In this document: in pieces, positions 30,136-38,030 of the stretch
Position numbering within the stretch: position 1 is the first letter of the stretch
How the letters are laid out: every line of letters starts with the position of its first letter
Source: a virus
Reading direction: 5' to 3' (one strand)
DNA: 59,669 nucleotides
IMG/VR virus record: IMGVR_UViG_3300030389_003133
Coordinates: 1-59,669 of that record
Translations under genes and position numbers: made by a program
Notes under the pieces: model-generated
What the model was told of the DNA's origin: nothing
Database searches by the model: none
The model's input: the letters and a program-made list of their open reading frames with translations, nothing else

Positions 30136-32346
30136 TTACGGTGTAATATTTATTTTTACTACTCCGTTAGTGTGATATAATCCTCCTAGTCCAATTCCTG
30201 CTGCTTTTGCGTCTACATCATTTGCGTAGTTTTGATTAACCAATTGGTCCATGTATATAACTCCAAATAAAGGACCGCCTTCTCTAACCACGTTAAAAGC
30301 ATTTTTCCTGTTCGCTGCACCACTTCCTACACCTACTTGGAAACTTGTTTTACCTTGAGTCGTGTTTACAGTTTCGTCATTGTTTTGTCCAACCACAACA
30401 CTATTTGATGTTGCGTCGGAAACTAAATTACTTCCAAGAAGATTATTGTTTGCCCCTGCCGTTATTTTGTTATTGTTACCCGCTACGAATGAATTATTAA
30501 CAGTTCCTGCGGTACCTAACTCATGACCAAACCCAAATGCTAATGCTCGTTGAGTGCTATTGCCAACTGCTACATTTTGACCAAACACTACGTTTTTATT
30601 TCCTGTAACTGAAAGTCCACCACCATTTAAAAATACGTTATCGTCTCCCGCTATTGTTCCTGCGGCTCCGAATACTGTATTACCGTTTCCTGTTAAATCA
30701 ATAGAAGGGGTGTTAAATAAAAAGTTTTCATCAGACCCATCCGTAATGGTTGCGGTAAGGTTATTACTTCCGATACCCCATAAGAAGTTTTTATCAACGT
30801 TTGATAATTGATATACTGCACTTGGAGTAGTTGCAAAAACAAAATTATCATCTGAATCTACAAGAGAAACAAACGTAGAACCTAAAATATAGTTGTTATT
30901 AGCACCTTGACTTGCAGTTCCGGTTATTGCGTTACTGTCACCATGGATTACTACGTTGCCTTCCAATTCTGCATTGTTGTTTGCAAACATTGTTGTGTTA
31001 GCCGAGTTTACAATAAAACTACCCGTGATACTACCTACACTTACTGCAAGTCCTTGTGGGTCTTCAAACTGTAATTTGTTATTAGAAGCAACACTCGCTC
31101 CACTGCTAAATTTGTCTCCCAATATTATATTATTAGTAACCGCACTTGTAGCGTTAGGGTTTGCTATGTTTGGTGTACCAAGAGTATTAGGACTTACATT
31201 GTTTTGGTATCTGTTTGGGTTTATTACAATATTTTTATCAGTATATACCGCAGTTCTACTACCTACCAAAAAGTTATTTTGTATAGGACCCGGAGCAGTA
31301 AAATTACCTAAGTTATTATCTGAACCGCCTGTGTTAAAAATAACATTACCTCTATAAACATATTTGGTACTGTTGCTTGTTGCACCAAGTATAATATTGT
31401 CTTCTATCGTTAGACCTCTTAAATTGTTTCCTGCATTTTTACCAATAAACACATTCTCTTTAAGAGTAAGGTTGTTTTGGCTGCCCTGTCCGGGATTAAC
31501 GGAATCAGGACCTGCTTTAATACCTAAACCTGCAGATGCTCCAATAACTACGTTTCCATTAAGAGTAGCACCATAACCGCTCACACCTACATTTCTTAAT
31601 GCTCTCATACCTAGTACGGTATTTTGTACCGGTGCGGCACCCGCACTATAAAAAATGTCTGCCATTGCTTGATGACCTACAATTGTATCATTGACATGAC
31701 CACTCGGTAATTCTGAACCTGAGTTTGGATTACCTGCAGAAAAACCTATACCTATACTCCCTTGGTTGTTAGTCATTCCTTGGGTAGTTGCGTCTACTGA
31801 AGAGCCTAGTGCGTTTTTAGATATAGCAACGTTATTAAAACCTACTGTATTTTCTTTTAATGAATCAATACCAATACCAACGTTATTTGTTGATTGTACT
31901 GATTTTGCTAAAGCTCCTACACCCAAAGCAATATTTGCACCGGGTTCAGCAGCACCTGTAACAGGGTTTAATCCTGATGTAAATGATTCTAAAGCACCGT
32001 CTCCAACACCAATATTGAATTGAGGAACTGTTTTATCTGATAAAACTCCTGCATTTTTCCCAACAAATACTGACTCGCCTGTACCTGTAATTCCAATCAA
32101 TCCACCAATACTTATTGTAGTTGGTGCAGTTGTTGAATCTTGTGTGATTACTGAATCTACATAGTCAACTCCATTTGAAATAGGAATATGTAAATCAGTT
32201 ACTATGCTTGGAATTGGTGGTACTAATGCAATAATATCCCCTAATGTATAATTCTTTGTTATGTTAGAATCGTTTACGTCAGTTCCTATAACCTTGTCTT
32301 GCAAGGTAGGTGTTGCGTCAATTGCATAGGTGGATATTTTAGCCAT
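30136..32346 (-). CDS. Fibre/adhesin with YadA-head-like repeats (736 aa)
   Basis: A short N-terminal virion anchor (KISTYAIDATPTLQDKVIG) is followed by many ~14-28-residue repeats of the type N-x-[VI]-[AG]-[IL]-G-x-x-[AS], for example ANIALGVGALA, NNVGIGIDSLK, NNVAISKNALG and ENVFIGKNAG. Such repeats build the left-handed beta-helix head of trimeric autotransporter adhesins. A trimeric receptor-binding fibre is the likely role. No C-terminal chaperone domain was recognised. Confidence 0.7.
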   Translation of the reverse strand: MAKISTYAIDATPTLQDKVIGTDVNDSNITKNYTLGDIIALVPPIPSIVTDLHIPISNGVDYVDSVITQDSTTAPTTISIGGLIGITGTGESVFVGKNAGVLSDKTVPQFNIGVGDGALESFTSGLNPVTGAAEPGANIALGVGALAKSVQSTNNVGIGIDSLKENTVGFNNVAISKNALGSSVDATTQGMTNNQGSIGIGFSAGNPNSGSELPSGHVNDTIVGHQAMADIFYSAGAAPVQNTVLGMRALRNVGVSGYGATLNGNVVIGASAGLGIKAGPDSVNPGQGSQNNLTLKENVFIGKNAGNNLRGLTIEDNIILGATSNSTKYVYRGNVIFNTGGSDNNLGNFTAPGPIQNNFLVGSRTAVYTDKNIVINPNRYQNNVSPNTLGTPNIANPNATSAVTNNIILGDKFSSGASVASNNKLQFEDPQGLAVSVGSITGSFIVNSANTTMFANNNAELEGNVVIHGDSNAITGTASQGANNNYILGSTFVSLVDSDDNFVFATTPSAVYQLSNVDKNFLWGIGSNNLTATITDGSDENFLFNTPSIDLTGNGNTVFGAAGTIAGDDNVFLNGGGLSVTGNKNVVFGQNVAVGNSTQRALAFGFGHELGTAGTVNNSFVAGNNNKITAGANNNLLGSNLVSDATSNSVVVGQNNDETVNTTQGKTSFQVGVGSGAANRKNAFNVVREGGPLFGVIYMDQLVNQNYANDVDAKAAGIGLGGLYHTNGVVKINITP

Positions 32347-32347
32347 G

Positions 32348-32581
32348 TTATTTCTTTTTAACTTCTCCCGTCTTGATATTTATAATCGAATCTTTCCCAT
32401 ATTTTTTTATAAGAGATTGTTCCAATTTTGCAAACTCTTGAGTAAGTCCATTGACTTTACCATACATTTCGAGTTTCTGCATTTCTAACTCACCTAACGA
32501 GAGCTTTAATTTGTTTAATGAATCAGTAGCGATTTGTAGCTTTTCTAATTCTTCTTTTTCTAATTTTACGTTTTCTGCCAT
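32348..32581 (-). CDS. Small coiled-coil protein (77 aa)
   Basis: Heptad-rich (KLEKEELEKLQIATDSLNKL onward), ending in a basic KTGEVKKK tail. It lies 1 nt before the fibre gene and behind its own TATCTTTG box, so it may be a fibre-associated or trimerising factor (inference). Confidence 0.6.
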   Translation of the reverse strand: MAENVKLEKEELEKLQIATDSLNKLKLSLGELEMQKLEMYGKVNGLTQEFAKLEQSLIKKYGKDSIINIKTGEVKKK

Positions 32582-32601
32582 TATACTTAATTTAATTTAT
32601 A

Positions 32602-32609
32602 CAAAGATA
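32602..32609 (-). promoter_or_regulatory. Late promoter -7 box (fibre transcript)
   Basis: The minus strand reads TATCTTTGTATAAATTAAAT, 21 nt before the ATG at 32581. Confidence 0.5.
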
Positions 32610-33011
32610 CTATTTTTTATTTTTAATTTTTTCCCAAGACCTTCCTCCGAAATAGGAAGCGATGACGGTTGCAAGAATTAATTGTAAAAGGGAAATCCAT
32701 TCTTCTTTTACTTCAAATTTAATTGAACCTGCTTCTATAAATATTAAAAGCATTGTGCATACAATTAAAAAGATAAGAACCATTGGTCTTACGTTTTTAG
32801 ACAACCACGAATCGCTAGTCATATCAACTCGCCATCTTTCAGTTACATTCTTCTGCATATCAGCTTCAGCTTGAATAAAAACTTCTGTCATTTCTTTTTC
32901 AAACTTTGCTTTTTCTTCTTTACTGTAAATATGTTTGCCTATAATATCACTAATCTTTTCAGCAATACCTCCGCCTATTTTACCAAATAATTTATTTAAT
33001 ATTTCTTTCAT
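32610..33011 (-). CDS. Holin-like membrane protein (133 aa)
   Basis: A basic/amphipathic N-terminus (KLFGKIGGGIAEKISDIIGK) and two strong hydrophobic helices near the end (PMVLIFLIVCTMLLIFIEAG at about 76-95, LLQLILATVIASYFGG at about 108-123) followed by GRSWEKIKNKK. This matches the style of the GTA/Rhodobacter-type 3-TM holins. It overlaps the amidase by 4 nt, forming a lysis cassette. Confidence 0.72.
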   Translation of the reverse strand: MKEILNKLFGKIGGGIAEKISDIIGKHIYSKEEKAKFEKEMTEVFIQAEADMQKNVTERWRVDMTSDSWLSKNVRPMVLIFLIVCTMLLIFIEAGSIKFEVKEEWISLLQLILATVIASYFGGRSWEKIKNKK

Positions 33012-33436
33012 AATGTACCGTATTCACTTTGAACATCAAAACTCGGACAAGCCTTTGAAGAAAACTCGTTATGTCCGTGTATTGTTGCTTTAGGAAATAT
33101 TTTTTTTAATAATTTTAATAACTCTAACATAGACTCTTTTTGCTGAGGTGTTCGTGTATCTTTTGGTATCCACTTTCCTTTAGTATCTTTTTTATTTTCT
33201 ACTCCTCCGATATAACATATTCCTATGCTTGATTGATTCATGTTCTTAACGTGAGCTCCTACTTGGTCAACCATTCTTCCTAATTCAATTGTTCCGTCAA
33301 TCAAAATTACAAAATGATAACCAATTCCTTTCCAACCTCTGCTTTTGTGCCATTGGTCAATAAGAGCAGCATTTACAGAAGTATCACCTTCTTTGGTGGC
33401 TGAACAATGAATAATAATTTTGTTTATTTCTCTCAT
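33008..33436 (-). CDS. N-acetylmuramoyl-L-alanine amidase, endolysin (142 aa)
   Basis: Amidase_2 (T7 lysozyme) family, full length. Zinc ligands are visible at H10 (IIIHCSAT), H120 or H122 (HGHNEF) and C130 (KACPSFD). GIGYHFVILIDG (37-48) and SIGICYIGG (70-78) are the core strands. It cleaves the bond between N-acetylmuramate and the stem peptide to release progeny. No signal peptide, so it depends on the adjoining holin. ATGA overlaps on both sides. Confidence 0.93.
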   Translation of the reverse strand: MREINKIIIHCSATKEGDTSVNAALIDQWHKSRGWKGIGYHFVILIDGTIELGRMVDQVGAHVKNMNQSSIGICYIGGVENKKDTKGKWIPKDTRTPQQKESMLELLKLLKKIFPKATIHGHNEFSSKACPSFDVQSEYGTL

Positions 33437-33558
33437 CTTCCTTGTCCTCTATATTTTTTTTTATATGAGTTTTGAGACCTACTCGCATTTTTTGAGTGGA
33501 CTCCGGGTCTTTTTTTATTTGGTTTATAGGAGTATTTGGCAATATGAATCTTTGCCAT
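33433..33558 (-). CDS. Very small basic protein (41 aa)
   Basis: MAKIHIAKYSYKPNKKRPG... ending KKKYRGQGR, about one third K/R. Start and stop overlap the neighbours (TAATG upstream, ATGA with the amidase). It resembles the other tiny basic proteins at 34.3-37.8 kb. Function unknown; a virion nucleic-acid-binding role is possible. Confidence 0.65.
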   Translation of the reverse strand: MAKIHIAKYSYKPNKKRPGVHSKNASRSQNSYKKKYRGQGR

Positions 33559-33716
33559 TACTTTTTATTTTGCTCTGAGTTCTTATAGATTTTTTGAACC
33601 GTGTAAACAATGGTGGCTACAAGCAAAATAATTTTAAGTGCCATTTCTATTTGTGTAAATGAGATTGCGAAAACGCTTGAGTTCAGACCGTATATTTTTA
33701 AATCTTCGAAGGACAT
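33558..33716 (-). CDS. Small holin-like single-TM protein (52 aa)
   Basis: MSFEDLKIYGLNSSVFAISF then the hydrophobic helix MALKIILLVATIVYTVQKIY (25-44) and a charged tail. It is coupled by TAATG to the next gene, two genes before the amidase. Size, single TM helix and location fit a holin, antiholin or pinholin-type lysis protein. Confidence 0.6.
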   Translation of the reverse strand: MSFEDLKIYGLNSSVFAISFTQIEMALKIILLVATIVYTVQKIYKNSEQNKK

Positions 33717-33784
33717 TCTACTATTTCATATATTATTTCTAAATCTTCAATCATTAATGTCGTCGTCGATGTCCAATAATTCAT
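33698..33784 (-). CDS. Putative micro-ORF (28 aa)
   Basis: MNYWTSTTTLMIEDLEIIYEIVECPSKI fills the gap between two genes, overlapping the holin-like gene by 19 nt. Too short to be sure; an internal ATG (33754) is an alternative start. Confidence 0.3.
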   Translation of the reverse strand: MNYWTSTTTLMIEDLEIIYEIVECPSKI

Positions 33785-33785
33785 T

Positions 33786-34274
33786 TTACCAAAGAGCTAC
33801 TAGGTTAGATGCGGTTGATGTACTTTGTACTTCACTAACTAAAAGCTGAAGAGCTTCTCCTTCTTTTGGGTTTTCAATACTCACCACATCTCCACCGGCA
33901 GTAACAATATCTAATTTAGTACCTGAACCGCCATCTCCAACATAAATCAAACATCCGTTGTTTGAATCTGTGTTATATACTACAAAGTTTTGTGAGTTCC
34001 CTTGAAAAATATCAGCGTTTAGTCTAAGAGCACTTTCAGCTATCGCAAGAACTTTTGCATACGCTCCGGTAGTCGAATTGTAAACAGTAGCCCCTAAAGT
34101 AACAACCCCTACAAACCCATTAGTTCCTGCTGCTTTAGTAAACAACAAGTGGTCTGCTAAGGTTGAAGCATCTGAAGTTCCTGAAGAAACTTTTGCTCCG
34201 GGGTTAGGTATAATAACGTCGTCGGTTGGTACCCAACTTATTGCTCGTATCGGTTGTAACTTTTGATATGCCAT
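33786..34274 (-). CDS. Capsid decoration/fibre accessory candidate (162 aa)
   Basis: MAYQKLQPIRAISWVPTDDVIIPNPG, followed by a beta-rich Gly/Ala/Thr sequence with no membrane segment. Composition resembles phage head-decoration or fibre-tip proteins, but no family is recognised. The leader AATAGAAAGTTATGG resembles that of the capsid gene, suggesting high expression (inference). Confidence 0.55.
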   Translation of the reverse strand: MAYQKLQPIRAISWVPTDDVIIPNPGAKVSSGTSDASTLADHLLFTKAAGTNGFVGVVTLGATVYNSTTGAYAKVLAIAESALRLNADIFQGNSQNFVVYNTDSNNGCLIYVGDGGSGTKLDIVTAGGDVVSIENPKEGEALQLLVSEVQSTSTASNLVALW

Positions 34275-34280
34275 AACTTT

Positions 34281-34445
34281 CTATTGGTAAGGTATAATTC
34301 GGTTGAGGGTATCTTGTCGCTTTCCGCAACCACAGTCTCGCCCTACCTTTTTCGAAACTGTATCTACCATACTTTTAATACCTGTTATCTGCGTAACTTT
34401 TGCAACGGTATCGCCAAACCCTCTTGATTTTTCACTCCATTTCAT
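34281..34445 (-). CDS. Small conserved-looking phage protein (54 aa)
   Basis: MKWSEKSRGFGDTVAKVTQITGIKSM... with a C-terminal CGCG pair and RQDTLNRIIPYQ. Small proteins of the 'GDT..KVT..TGI...DCGC..R...LN' type recur in marine Bacteroidota phages (from memory, not searched). The start overlaps the upstream stop (ATGA). Role unknown. Confidence 0.65.
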   Translation of the reverse strand: MKWSEKSRGFGDTVAKVTQITGIKSMVDTVSKKVGRDCGCGKRQDTLNRIIPYQ

Positions 34446-34582
34446 TTTTTACAAATACATTGCGAAACAGGACATTCACTAACATCAACTATTAATTTAG
34501 ATACTGCCCAATTCCATTTACATAAAAACTTACACCAAGTCTTTTGTATCCAAAGACCCAATTTTACTAATGCTTTACCCAT
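34442..34582 (-). CDS. Small Cys/Trp-rich protein (46 aa)
   Basis: MGKALVKLGLWIQKTWCKFL, then CKWNW and CPVSQCICKK. Amphipathic, with five cysteines. It is coupled by ATGA to the 54-aa gene. Unknown; could be membrane-associated. Confidence 0.55.
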   Translation of the reverse strand: MGKALVKLGLWIQKTWCKFLCKWNWAVSKLIVDVSECPVSQCICKK

Positions 34583-34586
34583 TGGT

Positions 34587-34799
34587 TTACTTACTAATCA
34601 GTTTTGATAAGTGACCTTTCACACTTGATGGGTAATGCTTATCCATGTGTGCATCGCCACTGTAAGCGTGTCCTGTCATTGCTTTAGCCATTCCTTTAGA
34701 CTCATCACGTCTATCTTTTAATGACTGTGAATGTGGTCCTTTGTGCTTCATGCCTATGGACTCGTCTAATCTATCGTTATAACCTTGTGAATACTTCAT
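34587..34799 (-). CDS. Small basic protein (70 aa)
   Basis: Internal near-repeat: NDRLDESIGMKHKG and KDRRDESKGMAKAM. His/Lys-rich, hydrophilic, no cysteines. One of a chain of tiny basic genes. Unknown function. Confidence 0.6.
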   Translation of the reverse strand: MKYSQGYNDRLDESIGMKHKGPHSQSLKDRRDESKGMAKAMTGHAYSGDAHMDKHYPSSVKGHLSKLISK

Positions 34800-34810
34800 T
34801 TTTCTAATTT

Positions 34811-35002
34811 TTATTTTTTGCTGCAGCCAAAGTTGTTGGCGAAATTAGCCATCTTAACTACTGCGGGTTTATATTTTTTTTTATTCGCCATTACTGCAGA
34901 AGCAGCACTACATACTGATTTGCCCGGCATATTCTTTTTAACCCATGAGGTAAATTTACCTTGGTTTGCTTTTTTAATTTCTATATCTTGTTGCTTTACC
35001 AT
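34811..35002 (-). CDS. Small basic protein (63 aa)
   Basis: Lys/Ala-rich with two cysteines (KSVCSAASAVMANKKKYK, FGCSKK). It is preceded by a TATCTTTG box 16 nt upstream of the ATG. Unknown. Confidence 0.6.
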   Translation of the reverse strand: MVKQQDIEIKKANQGKFTSWVKKNMPGKSVCSAASAVMANKKKYKPAVVKMANFANNFGCSKK

Positions 35003-35017
35003 AACAAATCATTTTTA

Positions 35018-35025
35018 CAAAGATA
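35018..35025 (-). promoter_or_regulatory. Late promoter -7 box
   Basis: The minus strand reads TATCTTTGTAAAAATGATTT before the 63-aa gene. Confidence 0.5.
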
Positions 35026-35047
35026 ACAATATTTTTTTCAATAATTT

Positions 35048-35611
35048 TTAGACCTCCGGTAAGATTTGAATTATCAAATGTATTCTATCATTTAAGGCAT
35101 CTACTATTTCTACCGGCACTATTGTTGCATCGTTACCCACTCCATTGTTTTGCACTTTCATAAGTCCAACTATAATCTCATCGTTTCCATCGTTGGCATA
35201 AGCACTAGCCATAAAAAAGTTGTTTGGGTTTTCTCCTTGTGGGTTTACATAGATAGCAATTCTTCTTGCGTCAGGCATAGTTGATGAAGCAAAACTAATA
35301 GTATATTGACCAAGAGCATTGCCTGTTCCTGCAGTTGCAGTTTGAGGAAAAAATAAAGATGTATTGTTTTCGTGGTCTAATATAATAGCGTCTTGCCCTG
35401 CGATGTTTTGCACTAAAGTAATTTTAGCTTCTGTAAAGACGGGAGGGGTTGGAGGAGGTGGTGGACCACCTTGACACTCAGTGACGGTTTCACAAATGTC
35501 TTCCATTGTGTAGATTCTACGTTGTGAATTAGCATCAGCAGAACCTAAGTTCTCCGTTACTACATCTTTAGATAATGTGTGGAATTTTTGTTCATTTGGA
35601 ATTATAGCCAT
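35048..35611 (-). CDS. Virion accessory protein, paralogue A (187 aa)
   Basis: The N-terminal ~35 residues (KFHTLSKDVVTENLGSADAN, then SQRRIYT) closely match the next gene upstream, while the rest is a different beta-rich domain. The shared segment looks like a common virion-docking peptide carrying different outer domains (inference). A proline-rich linker (GGPPPPPTPP) separates the two parts. Confidence 0.6.
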   Translation of the reverse strand: MAIIPNEQKFHTLSKDVVTENLGSADANSQRRIYTMEDICETVTECQGGPPPPPTPPVFTEAKITLVQNIAGQDAIILDHENNTSLFFPQTATAGTGNALGQYTISFASSTMPDARRIAIYVNPQGENPNNFFMASAYANDGNDEIIVGLMKVQNNGVGNDATIVPVEIVDALNDRIHLIIQILPEV

Positions 35612-35612
35612 C

Positions 35613-36200
35613 TTAAACTTTTTTCATGGTCAACACCACATTAGCCTCTTCGAATGCATTAGCAAATTGTGAAGATGGTACCGCAGTAAAAGCGATTGCT
35701 TGTCCTTTATTTACTTTTATTGACGTTGAAACATCTTCAGTGAAACCGGGGTATGATGGACCTGAAGTATCAACTGTGGTACTTAATGAATAATCTGTCC
35801 AAACACTTGCATCAACCATGTTCTGTCCTAAATCTGCTACGGAAAGTTTAAAAGTTAAAGTCTTTGCGGGATTACCTGCCGCAGTTCCTATCGCTACTGT
35901 TGATGCCCATTGCCAACCTACAGATACTACTTCCATATCAAAAGTTGCAATCACAAAACCTATGTGGTCAGATGCTGCATTTTTTTCAGCACCAAAATCT
36001 GCAGAGTCTCCACCAAGGGGACCTACGTTTGTAGTTTTACCACCAACATTAACCATCGTACCTGCAAAAGCAAGTGGTAAACTAAAGTCCGCAGGAAACG
36101 TATAAACGTTTCTTTGTGCGTTTGCTTGTTTTGAGCCTAGGTTTTCTGTTTCCACATCAGGTGCGACTCCATGAAACTTTGTTCCGATAGGGATTGCCAT
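35613..36200 (-). CDS. Virion accessory protein, paralogue B (195 aa)
   Basis: The N-terminus KFHGVAPDVETENLGSKQAN, then AQRNVYTF, is paralogous to the 187-aa neighbour. The remaining ~150 residues are a Ser/Thr/Val beta domain (FATFDMEVVSVGWQW) resembling a jelly-roll decoration or fibre tip (inference). TATCTTTG box 22 nt upstream. Confidence 0.6.
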   Translation of the reverse strand: MAIPIGTKFHGVAPDVETENLGSKQANAQRNVYTFPADFSLPLAFAGTMVNVGGKTTNVGPLGGDSADFGAEKNAASDHIGFVIATFDMEVVSVGWQWASTVAIGTAAGNPAKTLTFKLSVADLGQNMVDASVWTDYSLSTTVDTSGPSYPGFTEDVSTSIKVNKGQAIAFTAVPSSQFANAFEEANVVLTMKKV

Positions 36201-36222
36201 AACTTTTATTTTTTATATTTTA

Positions 36223-36230
36223 CAAAGATA
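36223..36230 (-). promoter_or_regulatory. Late promoter -7 box
   Basis: The minus strand reads TATCTTTGTAAAATATAAAA, directly abutting the stop of the upstream gene at 36231. Confidence 0.5.
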
Positions 36231-36521
36231 CTAATATTTTCCTTGTCGATTTTTTGGACTTGACTTTGTAGAACCACCCTTACCTGCCCATAAATGTTTA
36301 CACGCCCAATACCTTGCGGTCATTTTAGATTTGGCTTGTCCACACTTGTGTCTCGCTCTGAAGGAGGACCTTGCAGCTCTTGAATAATTATGTCCATATC
36401 CTTTTGCTCCAAAGTGAATAAGTTTTTCTTTTCCGCCTTCACAGGCTTTAACCATTTTTTTCTTACCCGCTCTATCGCTTCGAACAACAACATTACATTT
36501 CATTTTTGATTTGTCCGCCAT
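36231..36521 (-). CDS. Small basic Cys-containing protein (96 aa)
   Basis: Lys/Arg/Gly-rich, with cysteines at four places (MKCNVVV, KACEGG, HKCGQ, WACKHL) and a KGYGHNYSRAARSSFRARHK core. It could bind zinc and nucleic acid. Such proteins recur near structural genes of marine phages; role not established. Confidence 0.6.
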   Translation of the reverse strand: MADKSKMKCNVVVRSDRAGKKKMVKACEGGKEKLIHFGAKGYGHNYSRAARSSFRARHKCGQAKSKMTARYWACKHLWAGKGGSTKSSPKNRQGKY

Positions 36522-36651
36522 CTCTTTTACTTATTGCTACCATCAGGGCTTTGAACTCTGCATAATTTTTTATCCAATCGTCTTTATCTCGATTGCGATT
36601 GTATTGGTCTACATACCAATCATTGCTATGCGTTTCTAACTCTTCCGGCAC
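36493..36651 (-). CDS. Small overlapping ORF with GTG start (52 aa)
   Basis: A GTG at 36651 opens PEELETHSNDWYVDQYNRNR and runs to a TAA at 36493, overlapping both neighbours (26 and 29 nt). It fills what would otherwise be a ~100-nt gap, and its composition (W/Y/D/N, amphipathic helix DDWIKNYAEFKALMVA) is protein-like. Not recognised. Confidence 0.5.
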   Translation of the reverse strand: MPEELETHSNDWYVDQYNRNRDKDDWIKNYAEFKALMVAISKRDGGQIKNEM

Positions 36652-36868
36652 TTGTGTTACTTACAAATTGTTTTCTTCTTCCGCCTTCTCGTTTTTTCTT
36701 ACGAGCAGTAGCTGCACGTTCAGACTTAGACATTGACCTTGCTTTTGCCAAAGGCAAACATCTATCAGGATTCTTTTTATTCTTGCTTGTTCCACAAGCT
36801 CCAAGAATAGAACCATCAGTTCCTATACGAACCCATTTCTGTTCTCTCCACTTTTTTAGTTCACCCAT
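36626..36868 (-). CDS. Small basic protein (80 aa)
   Basis: WVRIGTDGSILGACGTSKNK then RSMSKSERAATARKKKREGG. The CGTSK...PDRCLP pair could bind a metal. Similar short basic proteins occur in marine phage genomes (recalled, unverified). The start overlaps the previous stop (TAATG). Confidence 0.65.
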   Translation of the reverse strand: MGELKKWREQKWVRIGTDGSILGACGTSKNKKNPDRCLPLAKARSMSKSERAATARKKKREGGRRKQFVSNTSAGRVRNA

Positions 36869-37029
36869 TAGTATCCGTATTCTGTTTTTTGCTTATCGGG
36901 ATTGTTTTTTAATTTACCTCCCATTGTTTTTGCAAATTCAAATGCTTGAGCTTTACCCATAGCATTATATGGAAACTTAACGGTTTTCATTTTACCTGTG
37001 TCTTTACATTTATAACTTACTGTTGGCAT
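36868..37029 (-). CDS. Small basic protein (53 aa)
   Basis: MPTVSYKCKDTGKMKTVKFP, then YNAMGKAQAFEFAKTMGGKL. Basic, one cysteine, alpha/beta. The leader AAAGTAAAAGTT precedes the ATG. Unknown. Confidence 0.6.
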   Translation of the reverse strand: MPTVSYKCKDTGKMKTVKFPYNAMGKAQAFEFAKTMGGKLKNNPDKQKTEYGY

Positions 37030-37034
37030 AACTT

Positions 37035-37151
37035 TTACTTTTTACTTTTTTTCTTTTTCTTTTTTAATGCAATAAAATCAGCAGCCGTTATTTTATCAAA
37101 CGGCATTGCTGCTCTTGCAATCATACGCTGCTTCTTACTTAACTTGCTCAT
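37035..37151 (-). CDS. Very small lysine-tailed protein (38 aa)
   Basis: MSKLSKKQRMIARAAMPFDK..., ending in a run of K. It overlaps the upstream gene by ATGA, supporting coupled translation. Confidence 0.6.
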   Translation of the reverse strand: MSKLSKKQRMIARAAMPFDKITAADFIALKKKKKKSKK

Positions 37152-37273
37152 CTTTTTTTCTTTGACATTTTCTGCATATCCTTGATATGCTTTTCAATTA
37201 TTTTTGATTGTGCCAAATGCATCTTTGATGCTTTCTTTAATTGAGACACTACTGACCTTAAACTTTTATCCAT
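37148..37273 (-). CDS. Very small helical basic protein (41 aa)
   Basis: MDKSLRSVVSQLKKASKMHL, ending KMSKKKR. Amphipathic helix. It overlaps the next gene by 4 nt (ATGA). Confidence 0.6.
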   Translation of the reverse strand: MDKSLRSVVSQLKKASKMHLAQSKIIEKHIKDMQKMSKKKR

Positions 37274-37277
37274 GACT

Positions 37278-37649
37278 TTATTTATTTTTACCTATAGTTA
37301 TTTTTCGTTTACCATTCTCATTAGTGACTTTAATAAATTTTGCGTTAGGGTTTGCTTTTTGAACACTGTCAGTAACTCTTTTCATTTCTTCATATTTTAA
37401 TAACCCAAACCTTCCCTCTTTTTTAAGTTTCTCTAACCTTTCGTCATCCTTGCTCCTCTCACGTTTTTTATTTCCTTCAAGTTTAGATTTTACATTAAAG
37501 ATTGTTTTATCTACTTTTTCTTTAACATCGTCTTTAACCTTAGTCTTTTTTTCTTTTCTACAAGCCCTAAGTTTTTGTAGTTCACTTAACGTAAGCTGAT
37601 TACTTCTTTTATTTTCTAACCCTAATTTAGTTTTACAATTATCCGGCAT
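37278..37649 (-). CDS. Basic protein of unknown function (123 aa)
   Basis: About one third K/R/E with a helical middle (VKEKVDKTIFNVKSKLEGNK) and a C-terminal strand FIKVTNENGKRKITIG. Could be a DNA-packing virion protein; not recognised. Confidence 0.6.
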   Translation of the reverse strand: MPDNCKTKLGLENKRSNQLTLSELQKLRACRKEKKTKVKDDVKEKVDKTIFNVKSKLEGNKKRERSKDDERLEKLKKEGRFGLLKYEEMKRVTDSVQKANPNAKFIKVTNENGKRKITIGKNK

Positions 37650-37651
37650 CT

Positions 37652-37813
37652 TTATTTCTTTTTAGATTTCTTGGCATAGTTAGGGTCTTTACAATATTTA
37701 CTTGCAGCCATATTTGCATAAGCTGAAGGGTATCTATCAAAAGTTCGTTTTGCCCATGCAATTCCTGCAGGACATATCTTATTACCTTTTTTCTTTGCTC
37801 TACCTTTTGCCAT
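37652..37813 (-). CDS. Small basic protein (53 aa)
   Basis: MAKGRAKKKGNKICPAGIAW, then AKRTFDRYPSAYANMAASKY, two cysteines (ICPAG, YCKD). The I-C-P-x-G-x-x-W-A core suggests a conserved family of tiny phage proteins, role unknown. Confidence 0.65.
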   Translation of the reverse strand: MAKGRAKKKGNKICPAGIAWAKRTFDRYPSAYANMAASKYCKDPNYAKKSKKK

Positions 37814-37818
37814 TTCTT

Positions 37819-37980
37819 TTATTTTCCAAATTCACCCATGCGTGGGTTTAATACTGATAAACCTTTGAGTATAGATTTAGGACCTTTTAGTTTAGAGGGT
37901 TCTTTACTATAGCTTGGTCGTTTAGGTAACGCCAATCTTTTCTTTACATTCTCTTTAAAAGTGTCACTAACGTAGCTCAT
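37819..37980 (-). CDS. Small basic protein (53 aa)
   Basis: Start placed at the ATG at 37980 (MSYVSDTFKENVKKRLALPK) rather than 38004, because a TAACTTTG promoter box at 38002-38009 overlaps the longer version. Proline/lysine-rich. First gene of the small-protein run. Confidence 0.6.
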   Translation of the reverse strand: MSYVSDTFKENVKKRLALPKRPSYSKEPSKLKGPKSILKGLSVLNPRMGEFGK

Positions 37981-37991
37981 TATTTTTGTTG

Positions 37992-38009
37992 TATCTTTAC
38001 ACAAAGTTA
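37992..38009. promoter_or_regulatory. Divergent, dyad-symmetric promoter
   Basis: TATCTTTA (plus, 37992-37999) and TAACTTTG (minus, 38009-38002) face away from each other across ACAC. The whole, GTATCTTTACACAAAGTTAC, is nearly palindromic. It would serve the plus-strand winged-helix gene and the minus-strand small-protein run, a natural autoregulation site (inference). Confidence 0.5.
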
Positions 38010-38030
38010 CTAAATAAAATTTACTATAAT

